Below are positions 1 to 7,816 of a DNA stretch of 64,000 nucleotides, piece by piece (positions within the stretch are counted from its first letter, which is position 1; each line of letters begins with the position of its first letter). The notes beneath the pieces were generated by a model that saw nothing but the letters and a program-made list of their open reading frames with translations, did not search any database and was not told the DNA's origin. The stretch is from contig NZ_BNBI01000012.1 in the NCBI RefSeq assembly GCF_014655295.1, positions 124,001 through 188,000 on the forward strand, given 5' to 3'. The position numbers and the translations under genes were made by a program. The DNA comes from Streptomyces fumanus. Lineage in GTDB: Bacteria > Actinomycetota > Actinomycetes > Streptomycetales > Streptomycetaceae.

Positions 1-9
1 CTTTGCCAT
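1..9 (-). CDS. 5' end of an unidentified gene, cut by the window edge
   Basis: Only the first three codons (ATG GCA AAG, reading leftwards from position 9) lie in the window. The call rests on a good ribosome binding site, GGAGG, about 10 nt before the ATG on the minus strand, and on the otherwise gene-free stretch to its right. Three residues cannot identify the product. It points the same way as acyP. Confidence 0.35.
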
Positions 10-377
10 GATGGATGGTCCTCCACAATGAGTGACCGACCGATGCGGTGTGGGTCGTGAGGGATTCGCACCCGCGGTGCTTGGCATTCTTGAGTTTTTG
101 CTGCCGTTCAACCATGCCAAACAGCTAAGGTGCGCGGGGCTTTCAGCGTCTCACCAAAAAGTTTGACGGTCAACACGATCACGCCCCGTATTGACGGCCG
201 GCCCGGGGCGCGCGGCCGTCGAGCGGCGGCGCGGCGACTTCACGGGCCCGTCGGGGCGTGCTGATCATCCTGTGGGCGGGAGCCTGCCACGAGCCGCCGT
301 TCTTGGCAACCACCTGCTCGTTTTCGTTGCGGCCGGGGTGCGCGGGGCCGTCGGGCGGGGCCGTCGGCGGGGTGGGG
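10..377. other. Gene-free stretch upstream of the left-edge gene
   Basis: No convincing coding sequence is seen here; the reading frames that cross it are extensions or shadows. It is more AT-rich than its surroundings between about 80 and 180. TTGGCAT at 81-87 and ATGCCAA at 114-120 form a separated inverted repeat. On the minus strand TTGAAC (106-111) lies 17 bp before AATGCC (83-88), a weak candidate promoter for the left-edge gene. I see no terminator. Confidence 0.4.
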
Positions 378-659
378 TCAGCGGATGGCGAAGCCCTCGT
401 AGCCGCCGCGGGGTGTGTCCCAGATCTCGGTGACGCCGTCCACGCGGCCGGGCGTGTCGTCGCCGCGGAGCCAGCCGAGCAGTTCCTCGCAGCGCTCCCG
501 GGGTCCCTCCGCGACCACTTGGACGCGTCCGTCGTCGAGATTGAGAGCAAAACCACTCAGACGTCCCAGTTCCAGTGCCCGCGCCCGGGTGAACCAGCGG
601 AAACCCACACCCTGGACGCGTCCGCGCACCCAGGCCACCAGCCGTACTTCCTCGCTCAT
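378..659 (-). CDS. acyP: Acylphosphatase
   Basis: A 93-residue protein of normal family length. Acylphosphatases hydrolyse carboxyl-phosphate bonds in small acyl phosphates in the cytoplasm. The signature GRVQGVGFRWFTR near residues 13-25 contains the phosphate-binding loop and its arginine. The second motif, LNLDDGRVQVVAEG near residues 39-52, holds the catalytic asparagine. Most of the open frame is one compact alpha/beta domain, with no signal peptide. It is divergent from the CAP-domain gene to its right. Family assignment is secure; the physiological substrate is unknown. Confidence 0.93.
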   Translation of the reverse strand: MSEEVRLVAWVRGRVQGVGFRWFTRARALELGRLSGFALNLDDGRVQVVAEGPRERCEELLGWLRGDDTPGRVDGVTEIWDTPRGGYEGFAIR

Positions 660-745
660 AGGGGCAACCTAACCGCCCGATGTCCCCGTGGGCACCTCCG
701 CCCCCGGCGCCATGCGGTACCGTCCCCACCCAACGAATCTCATAT

Positions 746-771
746 GAAACTCACTCGATCGTGTGGGTTTC
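746..771. promoter_or_regulatory. 26-bp imperfect palindrome before the CAP-domain gene
   Basis: The left half GAAACTCACTCGA is mirrored by TCGTGTGGGTTTC on the right. 22 of 26 positions are symmetric, with a perfect CGATCG centre. It lies between the divergent acyP and CAP-domain genes, 53 bp before the latter's start, where an operator would sit. No T-run follows, which argues against a terminator. The binding protein is unknown. Confidence 0.5.
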
Positions 772-824
772 GTGTCGATCGCGAGGACGAGTCGACGCCC
801 GCGAGGGACGAGGAAGGCCAGGAC

Positions 825-1967
825 ATGGGACGCCACCGACGCTCCGCCGCCGGCCGCGCCGCCACGGGCCGCGCCGCGGGGGGCGCCCAGCAGCCCGACC
901 CCGGCGCCCGGCGCCACGACCCGCGGGACCCGTCTCCGGGGGGCGGCCCCGCCCGGGGCACCGCGCCGTACCTGGACCCGGACGCGTACGCCGAGGCACG
1001 GGCGCGCAGCGACGCCTACCTGTACGGCACGGACGGCCCGGCCGAGGCCGGTGCGCCGCCGGTGAGCCGGACCGTGGACTTCCCCGGCGACGGGTTCGCC
1101 GAGGCTCCGCGGCGGCCGGTCTCGCACCGCCGGCGGAAGCGGAAGGCCGCCGCTCCGGTCCGTACCGGTCTGCTCGGGGTCTCCGCGGCCGTGGCCGCCG
1201 GCGCGATCGCGGTGGCCGCCGGACTGGTGCCCGGCCTCGGCGACTACCGGATCGGCGGGGGCGGCACGGGCAGCGGCAGCGTGCGCTCCGCGGACTCGCC
1301 GAGCAACTCCCCGAGCGGGCAGGGCGGCACCGCCGACCGCCCCGCGACCGGCGCGACCGGCCCCGCCACCGGACGCGCGCCCTCCGCTTCGTCCCCGGCC
1401 GCGTCCCCCTCGAAGGCGTCGCCGGCCCCGGCCCGCACCCCGGCCGGGAAGAAGGACGGCGCGAAGGAGAAGTCCGAGCAGCCGAAGAAGCCGAAGACGA
1501 CCCCGAGCGGCAAGAAGGAGCCGGACGCCTCCCCCTCGCGGACGGCGACCGAGCGCCCGGCCGCTCCCCCGGCGGCCGCGTCCGGGCAGGCCACCACCGC
1601 CGAGGCCGAGGTGCTGCGGCTGGTCAACGCCGAGCGCGCCAAGGCCGGCTGCACCCCGCTCACCGCCGACGGCGCGCTGGCCGACCTGGCGGAGTCGTTC
1701 AGCCAGGCCATGGCCGCGCAGGGCTTCTTCGACCACACCGACCCCAGCGGCGCCACCCCCTGGGACCGCGCCGAGGCGGCCGGGATAAGCAACCTCGGCG
1801 GCGAGAACATAGCCCGCGGCCAGGCGGACGCCCAGGCCGTGATGGACGCCTGGATGAACAGCGAGGGCCACCGCGCCAACATCCTGAACTGCGACTTCAC
1901 CACCCTGGGAGTCGGCGTGCACTTCGGCTCGGGCGGGCCCTGGTGGACGCAGGACTTCGGCTACTAG
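825..1967 (+). CDS. CAP (SCP/PR1)-domain protein, membrane-anchored or exported
   Basis: A 380-residue protein in three parts. A charged Arg-rich cytoplasmic head is followed by one hydrophobic segment near residues 113-135. Next comes a long Pro/Ser/Ala/Lys-rich linker, then a C-terminal CAP domain from about residue 256 to the end. The domain shows FFDHTDPSG, GENIARG and SEGHRANIL, the usual CAP motifs that include conserved His and Glu residues. ATG at 825 was chosen because GGAAGG precedes it and MGRHRR is a common beginning of streptomycete CAP proteins. An in-frame ATG at 744 lies inside the palindrome and lacks a good ribosome binding site. It probably acts at or outside the membrane; its substrate is unknown. 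Confidence 0.85.
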   Translation: MGRHRRSAAGRAATGRAAGGAQQPDPGARRHDPRDPSPGGGPARGTAPYLDPDAYAEARARSDAYLYGTDGPAEAGAPPVSRTVDFPGDGFAEAPRRPVSHRRRKRKAAAPVRTGLLGVSAAVAAGAIAVAAGLVPGLGDYRIGGGGTGSGSVRSADSPSNSPSGQGGTADRPATGATGPATGRAPSASSPAASPSKASPAPARTPAGKKDGAKEKSEQPKKPKTTPSGKKEPDASPSRTATERPAAPPAAASGQATTAEAEVLRLVNAERAKAGCTPLTADGALADLAESFSQAMAAQGFFDHTDPSGATPWDRAEAAGISNLGGENIARGQADAQAVMDAWMNSEGHRANILNCDFTTLGVGVHFGSGGPWWTQDFGY

Positions 1968-2029
1968 CCGCGCTTTCCCCCGGTCAGCGCTCTCTGTCGG
2001 GTGGCGCTGTGCTCACGTACGCTGGAGGC

Positions 2030-2416
2030 ATGGTGACCACGCAGGAGGAGCGGGACCTCCCCTACGACGTGTTCTCCCGGGCGTGTCCCTCGCGCGGCAC
2101 GCTGGAGCACGTCACGGGACGCTGGGGCGCGCTGACGCTGGGCGCGCTGTACGAGGGGCGGTTCCGGTTCAACGAGCTGCGCCGCCGGGTGGACGGCGTC
2201 AGCGAGAAGATGCTCTCCCAGACGCTGCACGCCCTGGAGCGCGACGGCCTGGTGCACCGCGAGGCCCAGCCCACCAACCCGCCCCGCGTCGACTACGAGC
2301 TGACGCCGCTGGGCCGCGAGGTCGCGGGGCGGCTGATCGCCCTCATCGAGTATCTGGAGGGCAGCATGGACCAGGTCCTGGCGGCCCGCGAACGGTACGA
2401 CGGCCGCGTGGCCTAG
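2030..2416 (+). CDS. HxlR-family winged-helix transcriptional regulator
   Basis: A 128-residue single-domain DNA-binding protein. The segment from about residue 19 (CPSRGTLEHVTGRWGALTLG) through FNELRRRVDGVSEKMLSQTL and LERDGLVHREAQP is the classic HxlR winged helix. The N-terminal Cys at about position 19 is where redox- or quinone-sensing members such as YodB carry their sensor Cys, so a thiol-sensing role is possible but inferred. GGAGG lies very close to the ATG, and GTG at 2033 is an alternative start. The TAG stop lies at the left edge of the MITE-like element. Confidence 0.88.
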   Translation: MVTTQEERDLPYDVFSRACPSRGTLEHVTGRWGALTLGALYEGRFRFNELRRRVDGVSEKMLSQTLHALERDGLVHREAQPTNPPRVDYELTPLGREVAGRLIALIEYLEGSMDQVLAARERYDGRVA

Positions 2417-2601
2417 GGCCTGTCGTTTGGATCAGGTCGCAGGGAATCGGCTGCGCGTTGTCGCGCCGGTGAGCGGGGCCTGGTGCGTGCAGATGCAAGG
2501 CGGAGGAGGGAGTCGACGCGGAGCGTCGGCGAGTGACGACAACGCCGCAGGTGCGCGTGCCAGGCCCCGCGTCTGCGGCCTGATCCAAACGACAGGCCCT
2601 A
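2414..2601. mobile_element. MITE-like palindromic element between convergent genes
   Basis: Terminal inverted repeats of 21 bp are perfect (2416-2436 and 2579-2599; the left one begins GGGCCTGTCGTTTGG). They extend about 6 bp further with one mismatch. TA dinucleotides flank both ends (2414-2415 and 2600-2601), as expected for a TA target duplication of the IS630/Tc1 kind. Inside are further inverted repeats: GCGGGGCCTGG (2473-2483) against CCAGGCCCCGC (2560-2570), and GCGTTGTCG against CGACAACGC. There is no transposase gene. As RNA it would fold into a long branched hairpin and may act as a two-way terminator. I recall similar GGGCCTGTCGTTTGGATCA repeats in other Streptomyces genomes but could not search. 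Confidence 0.75.
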
Positions 2602-3459
2602 AACGGCGGGGCGCGGGGGGCGCTGGCACTTGGGGCAGTAGTAGCTGGACCGGTTCATCCAGGGGCGGCGGCGCATCGGGGTGCCGCAGCGGCGGCAGGG
2701 CAGGTTCTCGCGGCCGTAGGCGTCCAGGGACCGGTCGAAGTAGCCGGACTCCCCGTTGACGTTGACGTACAGGCTGTCGAAGCTGGTGCCGCCGACGGTG
2801 AGGGCCTCGTTCATCACGTCCCGGACGTGCCCGAGGAGTTCGAAGGTGCGGGGGCGGGTGAAGGCGGCCGTGGGGCGGTCGTAGTGCAGCCGGGAGCGCC
2901 ACAGGGCCTCGTCGGCGTAGATGTTGCCGACGCCGCTGATCAGGGACTGGTCGAGCAGGGCCCGTTTGATGGTGGTGCGCTTGCGGCGCAGCGCCTGGTG
3001 GAACGCCTCGTCGTCGAAGAGCGGGTCGAGCGGGTCGCGGGCGATGTGCGCGATCACGTCGGGCAGTCCGCCGGGGCCGGTGCCGTGCAGCGACAGGCCG
3101 CCGAAGGTGCGCTGGTCGACGAAGCGCAGCTCGGTGCCGAGGGCGTCGGCGAACCGGACCCGGATGCGCAGGTGCTTCTCGACCGGGGCCTGGTGCGGCT
3201 GGACCAGCAACTGGCCGCTCATTCCGAGGTGGGCGAGGACCGCCTGGTCGGTGTCCTCCAGGGGCAGCCACAGGTACTTGCCGCGGCGGCTGGGCACGCC
3301 GACGCGGTGGCCCTTGAGCCGCTGGGCGAAGTCGCCGGCGCCGGCGAGGTGGCGGCGGACCGCGCGGGCGTGCAGGACCTCGGCGTCGGCGATGGTCCGG
3401 TGGGCGACCCACCGCTCGAGACCGCGCCGGACGACCTCGACCTCGGGCAACTCGGGCAT
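2599..3459 (-). CDS. mutM: Formamidopyrimidine-DNA glycosylase (Fpg/MutM)
   Basis: A 286-residue base-excision repair glycosylase/AP lyase that removes 8-oxoguanine and ring-opened purines. After removal of Met the N-terminus is PELPEVEVVRRGL, with the catalytic Pro2 and Glu3. SGVGNIYADEALW is the helix-two-turn-helix DNA-binding part. A C-terminal zinc finger (CRRCGTPM followed by YYCPKCQ) completes the family plan. A GGGGGAGC ribosome binding site precedes the ATG. It is the last gene after rnc, separated from it by a hairpin. Its TAG stop is formed at the edge of the MITE-like element. Confidence 0.96.
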   Translation of the reverse strand: MPELPEVEVVRRGLERWVAHRTIADAEVLHARAVRRHLAGAGDFAQRLKGHRVGVPSRRGKYLWLPLEDTDQAVLAHLGMSGQLLVQPHQAPVEKHLRIRVRFADALGTELRFVDQRTFGGLSLHGTGPGGLPDVIAHIARDPLDPLFDDEAFHQALRRKRTTIKRALLDQSLISGVGNIYADEALWRSRLHYDRPTAAFTRPRTFELLGHVRDVMNEALTVGGTSFDSLYVNVNGESGYFDRSLDAYGRENLPCRRCGTPMRRRPWMNRSSYYCPKCQRPPRPAV

Positions 3460-3507
3460 GGGGCTCCCCCGCTGCGTTCGACGGGCACTGTGGGTGGGTG
3501 AAACGAG

Positions 3508-3543
3508 CCGAGCGCCCGCCCCGGGTACCGGGCGGGCGCTCGG
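3508..3543 (-). terminator. GC-rich hairpin between rnc and mutM
   Basis: A perfect 14-bp inverted repeat (CCGAGCGCCCGCCC and its complement) with an 8-nt loop lies between the rnc stop and the mutM start. There is no T-run, as is usual for Streptomyces terminators. It could stop or process the rnc transcript before mutM. Confidence 0.6.
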
Positions 3544-3564
3544 CCGCGCTCTGGCGGGTCGGGC

Positions 3565-4374
3565 TCAGGCGGGCGCGGACGGGGCGTCGGCGCTCTCGGC
3601 GGGGGCCTGCTCGGCCGCCGCCTCGGCCCGCCGGGCCGCCGCCTCGGCACGCTCGTCCGCGGCGGCCCGGATGGACCGCCACGCGGATTCCGCGGCCTGC
3701 TGCTCCGCCTCCTTCTTGCTGCGGCCGGTGCCGGTGCCGTACGAGACGCCTCCGACGCGGGCGGCAGCAGTGAAGGTCTTCTCGTGGTCGGGGCCGGTCT
3801 CCGTGACCAGGTACTCGGGGACGCCGAGTCCTTCGGTCGCGGTCAGCTCCTGGAGGCTGGTCTTCCAGTCCAGGCCGGCGCCGAGGTTGGAGGATTTCTC
3901 GATCAGCGGGTCGAACAGGCGGTGCACCAGCTCCGCCGCCGAGTCCAGACCCTGGTCGAGGTAGACAGCGCCGATCACCGCTTCGAGGGTGTCGGCGAGG
4001 ATGGATGCCTTGTCCCGGCCGCCCGTGCCCTCTTCACCGCGGCCGAGCCGGATGAAGGAGCCCAGGTCGAGGCCGCGGCCGACCTCCGCCAGCGCACGCG
4101 AGTTGACCACCGCGGCCCGCAGTTTGGCCAGTTGGCCTTCGGGCAGGTCGGGGTGGGTGCGGTACAGCGTGTCGGTGACGACGAGGCCGAGCACGGAGTC
4201 CCCGAGGAACTCCAGCCGCTCGTTCGTCGGCAGACCGCCGTTCTCGTACGCGTAGGAGCGGTGGGTCAGCGCACGCACCAGAAGGGCGGACTCGAGCTGG
4301 TAGCCGAGCCGCCCTTCCAGAAGCGTGTGGGACGAGGCGTGGTGGTCCGCTGAGTTCTTCTTCGGCGTGGACAC
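3565..4374 (-). CDS. rnc: Ribonuclease III (AbsB)
   Basis: A 269-residue double-strand-specific endoribonuclease that processes rRNA and mRNA. In S. coelicolor the orthologue AbsB is a global regulator of antibiotic production. The signature NERLEFLGDSVLGL (residues 51-64) carries the catalytic acidic residues. A dsRNA-binding domain occupies roughly residues 170-240, starting around WKTSLQELTA. An Ala/Glu-rich tail follows. GTG at 4374 is preferred because GAGAGG lies just before it; a GTG four codons upstream is also open. The gene follows rpmF by about 20 nt. Confidence 0.95.
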   Translation of the reverse strand: MSTPKKNSADHHASSHTLLEGRLGYQLESALLVRALTHRSYAYENGGLPTNERLEFLGDSVLGLVVTDTLYRTHPDLPEGQLAKLRAAVVNSRALAEVGRGLDLGSFIRLGRGEEGTGGRDKASILADTLEAVIGAVYLDQGLDSAAELVHRLFDPLIEKSSNLGAGLDWKTSLQELTATEGLGVPEYLVTETGPDHEKTFTAAARVGGVSYGTGTGRSKKEAEQQAAESAWRSIRAAADERAEAAARRAEAAAEQAPAESADAPSAPA

Positions 4375-4393
4375 GGTGCCTCTCACCAGCCGC

Positions 4394-4567
4394 TCAGACC
4401 TCGAGGACCTGGCGCTTGTTGTAGGTGCCGCACGACGGGCACGCGATGTGCTGCTGCTTGGGCTCGTGGCAGCGCTCGCACGCCACCAGAGTGGGGACCG
4501 CAGCCTTCCACTGCGACCGGCGGTGGCGCGTGTTGCTGCGCGACATCTTCCGCTTCGGAACAGCCAC
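4394..4567 (-). CDS. rpmF: 50S ribosomal protein L32, zinc-binding form
   Basis: A 57-residue protein beginning AVPKRKMSRSNTRHRR after a GTG start, as in L32 everywhere. CERC and CPSC make the zinc ribbon, so this is the Cys-containing (C+) form. The start lies 2 nt after the DUF177 stop codon, with AGGAGAAG as ribosome binding site, implying translational coupling. DUF177-rpmF-rnc is a widely conserved order. Confidence 0.96.
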   Translation of the reverse strand: MAVPKRKMSRSNTRHRRSQWKAAVPTLVACERCHEPKQQHIACPSCGTYNKRQVLEV

Positions 4568-4569
4568 GG

Positions 4570-5217
4570 CTACTTCTCCTGCTTCTCGTCGACGCCCGTT
4601 TCTGCGGCGCCGCTCATCTCGTCCTTCTCGCCGTCTCCGAGTGAACCGGCGAGTCCCTGCAAAGCCGCCCAACGGATGTCGACGGCGTCATGGTGGTGGT
4701 CCGGGTCGTCCGCGAGGCGCACGCCGCACTCGGCGCACAGCCCCGGACAGTCTTCCTGGCACACCGGCTGCATCGGCAGTGCGAGCACCACCGCGTCACG
4801 CAGCACTGGTTCGAGGTCGAACAAGCCGTCCTCGAGGAAGAGCCTGTCCTCGTCTTCCTCGGCGTCGTCGGCCGGTTCCGCCTTGGGGCGGCCCCGGTCG
4901 TCGGCGTCAGGGTACGAGAACATCTCCTGGAAGTCCGCTTCGAGCTGCTGCTCGACCGGCTCCAGACACCTTACGCACTCCCCCTCGGCCGTGGCACGGG
5001 CGGTGCCTGTGACGAGCACCCCTTCCATGACGGACTCGAGCCGCAGCTCCAGCTCGACCGGGGCGCCTTCCGGCACTCCGATGACTCCCGCGATCCCGAG
5101 GTCCCGGGGAGCGTCGACCGTACGGGTGAGGCGCTGGAGCGCACCGGGCCGCCGGCCCAGCTCGTGCGTGTCGAACACGAGGGGGTCACGGTGGTCGAGG
5201 CGGGCGTTCAGAGCCAT
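4570..5217 (-). CDS. DUF177/YceD family protein
   Basis: A 215-residue protein of the YceD/DUF177 family, found next to rpmF in many bacteria and plastids and linked in the literature to 23S rRNA accumulation. It shows CVRCL in the middle, and CQEDCPGLCAECG with a following His/Asp run near the C-terminus, a probable metal-binding cluster. The start at MALNARLDHRDP matches the family beginning. The upstream open frame is not supported. The ribosome binding site (GCAGGA) is weak and close. The exact function in Streptomyces is not known. Confidence 0.88.
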   Translation of the reverse strand: MALNARLDHRDPLVFDTHELGRRPGALQRLTRTVDAPRDLGIAGVIGVPEGAPVELELRLESVMEGVLVTGTARATAEGECVRCLEPVEQQLEADFQEMFSYPDADDRGRPKAEPADDAEEDEDRLFLEDGLFDLEPVLRDAVVLALPMQPVCQEDCPGLCAECGVRLADDPDHHHDAVDIRWAALQGLAGSLGDGEKDEMSGAAETGVDEKQEK

Positions 5218-5307
5218 TCCTGCTTTCGGTCTTCCGAGCTGAGAGGGACGCCGCCCCGCGGTGTGACGGGCAGCGTGGATCGCGGACGTACGCGCGACCG
5301 AACAGCC

Positions 5308-5337
5308 AGGATACTGGACCATTCGCTGTCGGCCCAA
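5308..5337 (-). promoter_or_regulatory. Candidate promoter for DUF177-rpmF-rnc
   Basis: On the minus strand TTGGGC (5332-5337) is separated by 18 bp from TATCCT (5308-5313). It lies about 90 bp before the DUF177 start and just after the stop of the DivIVA-like gene. Reasonable match to a housekeeping promoter; not proven. Confidence 0.4.
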
Positions 5338-5344
5338 TCCGGGC

Positions 5345-6463
5345 TCAGTGCCCCTGTTCGTACCGCTGCTGCTCGTACTGCCGCAGTTGCTCGGCGCTGA
5401 TCATGCTGGTGTCGAAGAGGCTGGTCTCGTCCAGGGCCGGCGGCTGGGCGGACGGGGAGTGCCGCGGGGGCTCGGGGTAGTCCTGGGGGGTGTCGTACGC
5501 CGGCTGCTGGGCGTCGTAGCCCGGGTAGGCGGCGTAGGGGTCGGCCTGCTGGTAGCCGTAGGCGTCCTGCTGGGCGTACTGCTGCTGGTAGCCGTAGGGG
5601 TCGGGGGCGGCGGCCGGCTGCGGCGGGTACCCGTAGGTGTCCTGGGTCTCGTACGGCTCCGATGCCTCGTACGGCTCCTGGGCCTCGTACGGCTCCTGGC
5701 TCTCGTACGACTGCTGGGCCGGGACCGCCGGGCGGGGCTGCTCGGCGGGGAGGCCGGCGAGGCCCGCCAGGTAGTCGGCGTCGCTGGAGTGCTGGACGGT
5801 GCTGGTGTCGTCGGCGAGGGCGCCGAGGTCGTCGCTGGCGATCCGGCCGTGCAGCTTCTCGCGGCCCCGGCCGACGGCCTCCAGGGTCTTGGCGAGGACC
5901 GCCTCGAAGGCGCCGAGCTTGGCGTCGACGTAGGCGTCGGCGGTGCGGCGCAGGGTCTCGGGGTCGTGGCTGCGCTCGGGGGCGTCCTCGTCCTCGTAGC
6001 CCTGCTCGTCGAGGCCGGGTCCGGTGCCGAGGAGCTTCTCGCGGCCCCGGCCGACGGAGCCGAGGGTCTTGGTGAGGACGACCTCGAAGTTGGCGAGCTT
6101 GGAGTCGACGTACTCGTCGGCCTCGGCGCGGATCTCCTCGGCCTCCTGGCGGGCCTCGCTCAGGATGCGGTCGGCCTCGGCCTGGGAGCGGCGGGCGACC
6201 TCGGTGTCGGAGATCAGCGAGCCGCGTTCGGCGTGCGCGGACTCGATGATCCGCTCGGCCTCCTGGCGGGCCTGCGCGACCATCTGCTCCCGGTCGCCGA
6301 TGACCTCCTGGGCCTGGGCGAGCGAGTCGGGCAGCGCGGCGCGCACCTCTTCCAGCAGGGCGAGCAGATCGGCGCGGTTGATCACGCACGAGGCCGACAT
6401 GGGCATGGCGCGGGCGCCGGAGACCATCGCGGTGATCTCGTCGAGCTTCTTCTGCACGTCCAC
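5345..6463 (-). CDS. DivIVA-like coiled-coil protein with Gln/Tyr-rich tail
   Basis: A 372-residue protein. The N-terminal half is predicted coiled coil (ARQEAERIIESAHAERG, EADRILSEARQEAEEIRAEA) and resembles cell-division initiation (DivIVA-like) proteins annotated at this locus. A 30-residue module ending in VGRGREKL occurs twice, about residues 115-145 and 175-204, 60 residues apart. The C-terminal third is low complexity, rich in Tyr, Gln, Pro and Glu. No signal peptide or membrane segment is seen. GTG at 6463 starts the conserved VDVQKKLDEI; the ribosome binding site is weak, so the start is tentative. It likely has a scaffolding role in growth or division, inferred from the fold. Confidence 0.8.
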   Translation of the reverse strand: MDVQKKLDEITAMVSGARAMPMSASCVINRADLLALLEEVRAALPDSLAQAQEVIGDREQMVAQARQEAERIIESAHAERGSLISDTEVARRSQAEADRILSEARQEAEEIRAEADEYVDSKLANFEVVLTKTLGSVGRGREKLLGTGPGLDEQGYEDEDAPERSHDPETLRRTADAYVDAKLGAFEAVLAKTLEAVGRGREKLHGRIASDDLGALADDTSTVQHSSDADYLAGLAGLPAEQPRPAVPAQQSYESQEPYEAQEPYEASEPYETQDTYGYPPQPAAAPDPYGYQQQYAQQDAYGYQQADPYAAYPGYDAQQPAYDTPQDYPEPPRHSPSAQPPALDETSLFDTSMISAEQLRQYEQQRYEQGH

Positions 6464-6582
6464 CGTGTGCTCGCCACTTCCTGCTGCTGTGTTGAAGACG
6501 GTCGGGACGACTGTACGGCCCCCGGGTGCCGGTGGGACACCGGATGAGGGGAGCCGGCCGCCGCGGGGCGGGCGGGGTGCGG

Positions 6583-7062
6583 TCAGTCCTTCTTCAGGCG
6601 CGCGGTGAGGGCGTCGAGGACCACCGGGGGCACCAGGTGGGCGATGTCGCCGCCCCAGGTGGCGACCTCCTTGACCAGCGAGGAGGAGAGGAAGCTGTAG
6701 GTGGGGTTGGTGGGGATGAAGAGGGTCTCCACCCCGGAGAGGCCGTTGTTCATCTGGGCCATCTGCAGTTCGTAGTCGAAGTCGCTGACCGCGCGCAGGC
6801 CCTTGACGATGGCCGGGATCTCGCGCTGCTTGCAGAAGTCGACCAGGAGGCCGTGGAAGGACTCCACGCGGACGTTCCCGTACTCGGCGGTGACCTGGCG
6901 GATGAGGTCGATCCGCTCCTCGATCTCGAACAGGCCCTTCTTGGCCTGGTTGATCATCACCGCGACGTAGACCTCGTCGTACAGCCTGGAGGCACGGGCG
7001 ATGATGTCGAGGTGTCCGTTGGTGATCGGGTCGAACGACCCGGGACAGACGGCGCGGCGCAC
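6583..7062 (-). CDS. coaD: Phosphopantetheine adenylyltransferase
   Basis: A 159-residue enzyme of coenzyme A synthesis. It joins 4'-phosphopantetheine and ATP to give dephospho-CoA. PGSFDPITNGHLDII near the N-terminus holds the (T/H)xGH nucleotidyltransferase motif. YSFLSSSLVKEVA near the C-terminus is the second signature. GTG at 7062 is chosen because GAGGG precedes it and the length then matches the family. An ATG at 7092, overlapping the rsmD stop by ATGA, is the alternative and would add 10 residues. Part of recG-rsmD-coaD. Confidence 0.95.
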   Translation of the reverse strand: MRRAVCPGSFDPITNGHLDIIARASRLYDEVYVAVMINQAKKGLFEIEERIDLIRQVTAEYGNVRVESFHGLLVDFCKQREIPAIVKGLRAVSDFDYELQMAQMNNGLSGVETLFIPTNPTYSFLSSSLVKEVATWGGDIAHLVPPVVLDALTARLKKD

Positions 7063-7088
7063 TTGTGATCCCTCGCTCTCCGGTCCGG

Positions 7089-7673
7089 TCATCGTGCGTC
7101 TTCGCACGTAGCGGCGGCGCGACCGTACCAAAACGTTCCCTCGCCGTAGCGACGGGCCCGGATCGCGTCGAAACCGTCCGGCCAGTTGAATTCACCGCCC
7201 CTGGTGCTGCGCTCCACGGTGACGAGGGCTTCGGCCGCGAGCCAGCCCTGAGCGCGGAGTGTGAGCAGGATCTCCCGGAGATCGTGATCCGTGACGGCGT
7301 ACGGCGGATCGAGGAAGACCAGGTCGTACGGGGCGTCGGGGGGTGTCTGGATGATCTGCTGGGCCTTGCCGGCCCGGACCTCGGCGCCGGGCAGGCCGAG
7401 GTTCCTGACGTTCTCCCGGACGGTGCGGGCGGCTCGGGCGTCGGCCTCGACCAGCAAGGTGTGGCCGGCGCCGCGGGAGAGGGCCTCCAGGCCGACGGCG
7501 CCGGAGCCGGCGTACAGGTCGAGGACGCGTTCGCCGTCCAGCGGGCCGCCGAGCAGGGACTGCCAGGTGGAGAAGAGTCCTTCCCGGGCGCGGTCGGAGG
7601 TGGGGCGGGTGCCGTGCCCCGGGGGGACGGCGAGGCGGCGTCCGCCGGCCGCGCCGGCGATCACGCGGGTCAT
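7089..7673 (-). CDS. rsmD: 16S rRNA (guanine966-N2)-methyltransferase
   Basis: A 194-residue SAM-dependent methyltransferase. MTRVIAGAAGGRRL is the family N-terminus, LDLYAGSGAVGLEALSRG binds SAM, and LVFLDPPY is the catalytic motif of N2/N6 methyltransferases. GAGGA precedes the ATG. It shares an operon with coaD, a very widespread pairing, and follows recG after a 143-nt gap in which I see no clear signal. Confidence 0.94.
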   Translation of the reverse strand: MTRVIAGAAGGRRLAVPPGHGTRPTSDRAREGLFSTWQSLLGGPLDGERVLDLYAGSGAVGLEALSRGAGHTLLVEADARAARTVRENVRNLGLPGAEVRAGKAQQIIQTPPDAPYDLVFLDPPYAVTDHDLREILLTLRAQGWLAAEALVTVERSTRGGEFNWPDGFDAIRARRYGEGTFWYGRAAATCEDAR

Positions 7674-7816
7674 CAGGGGTTCCTCTTCGTGGACGGCTTT
7701 GTGTTCAGTGTGGCCGGTCGCGCGCGTACGGCGGTAGCCGCGTATCGCGGACCGCCCCGCGCCCCCGGGTAGGGCTGTCTGCCCTCAGCCCTTTTCCCCG
7801 GGGGCTGTCCGGTCCC

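Noticed and set aside
258..824. N-terminal extension of the CAP-domain protein
   Set aside because: It runs across acyP on the other strand and the palindrome. The ATG at 825 has a ribosome binding site and a natural N-terminus.
5345..7195. One continuous 616-codon frame across coaD and the DivIVA-like gene
   Set aside because: coaD has its own clear start, stop and motifs in another frame. The left part of this frame is Arg/Pro shadow sequence.
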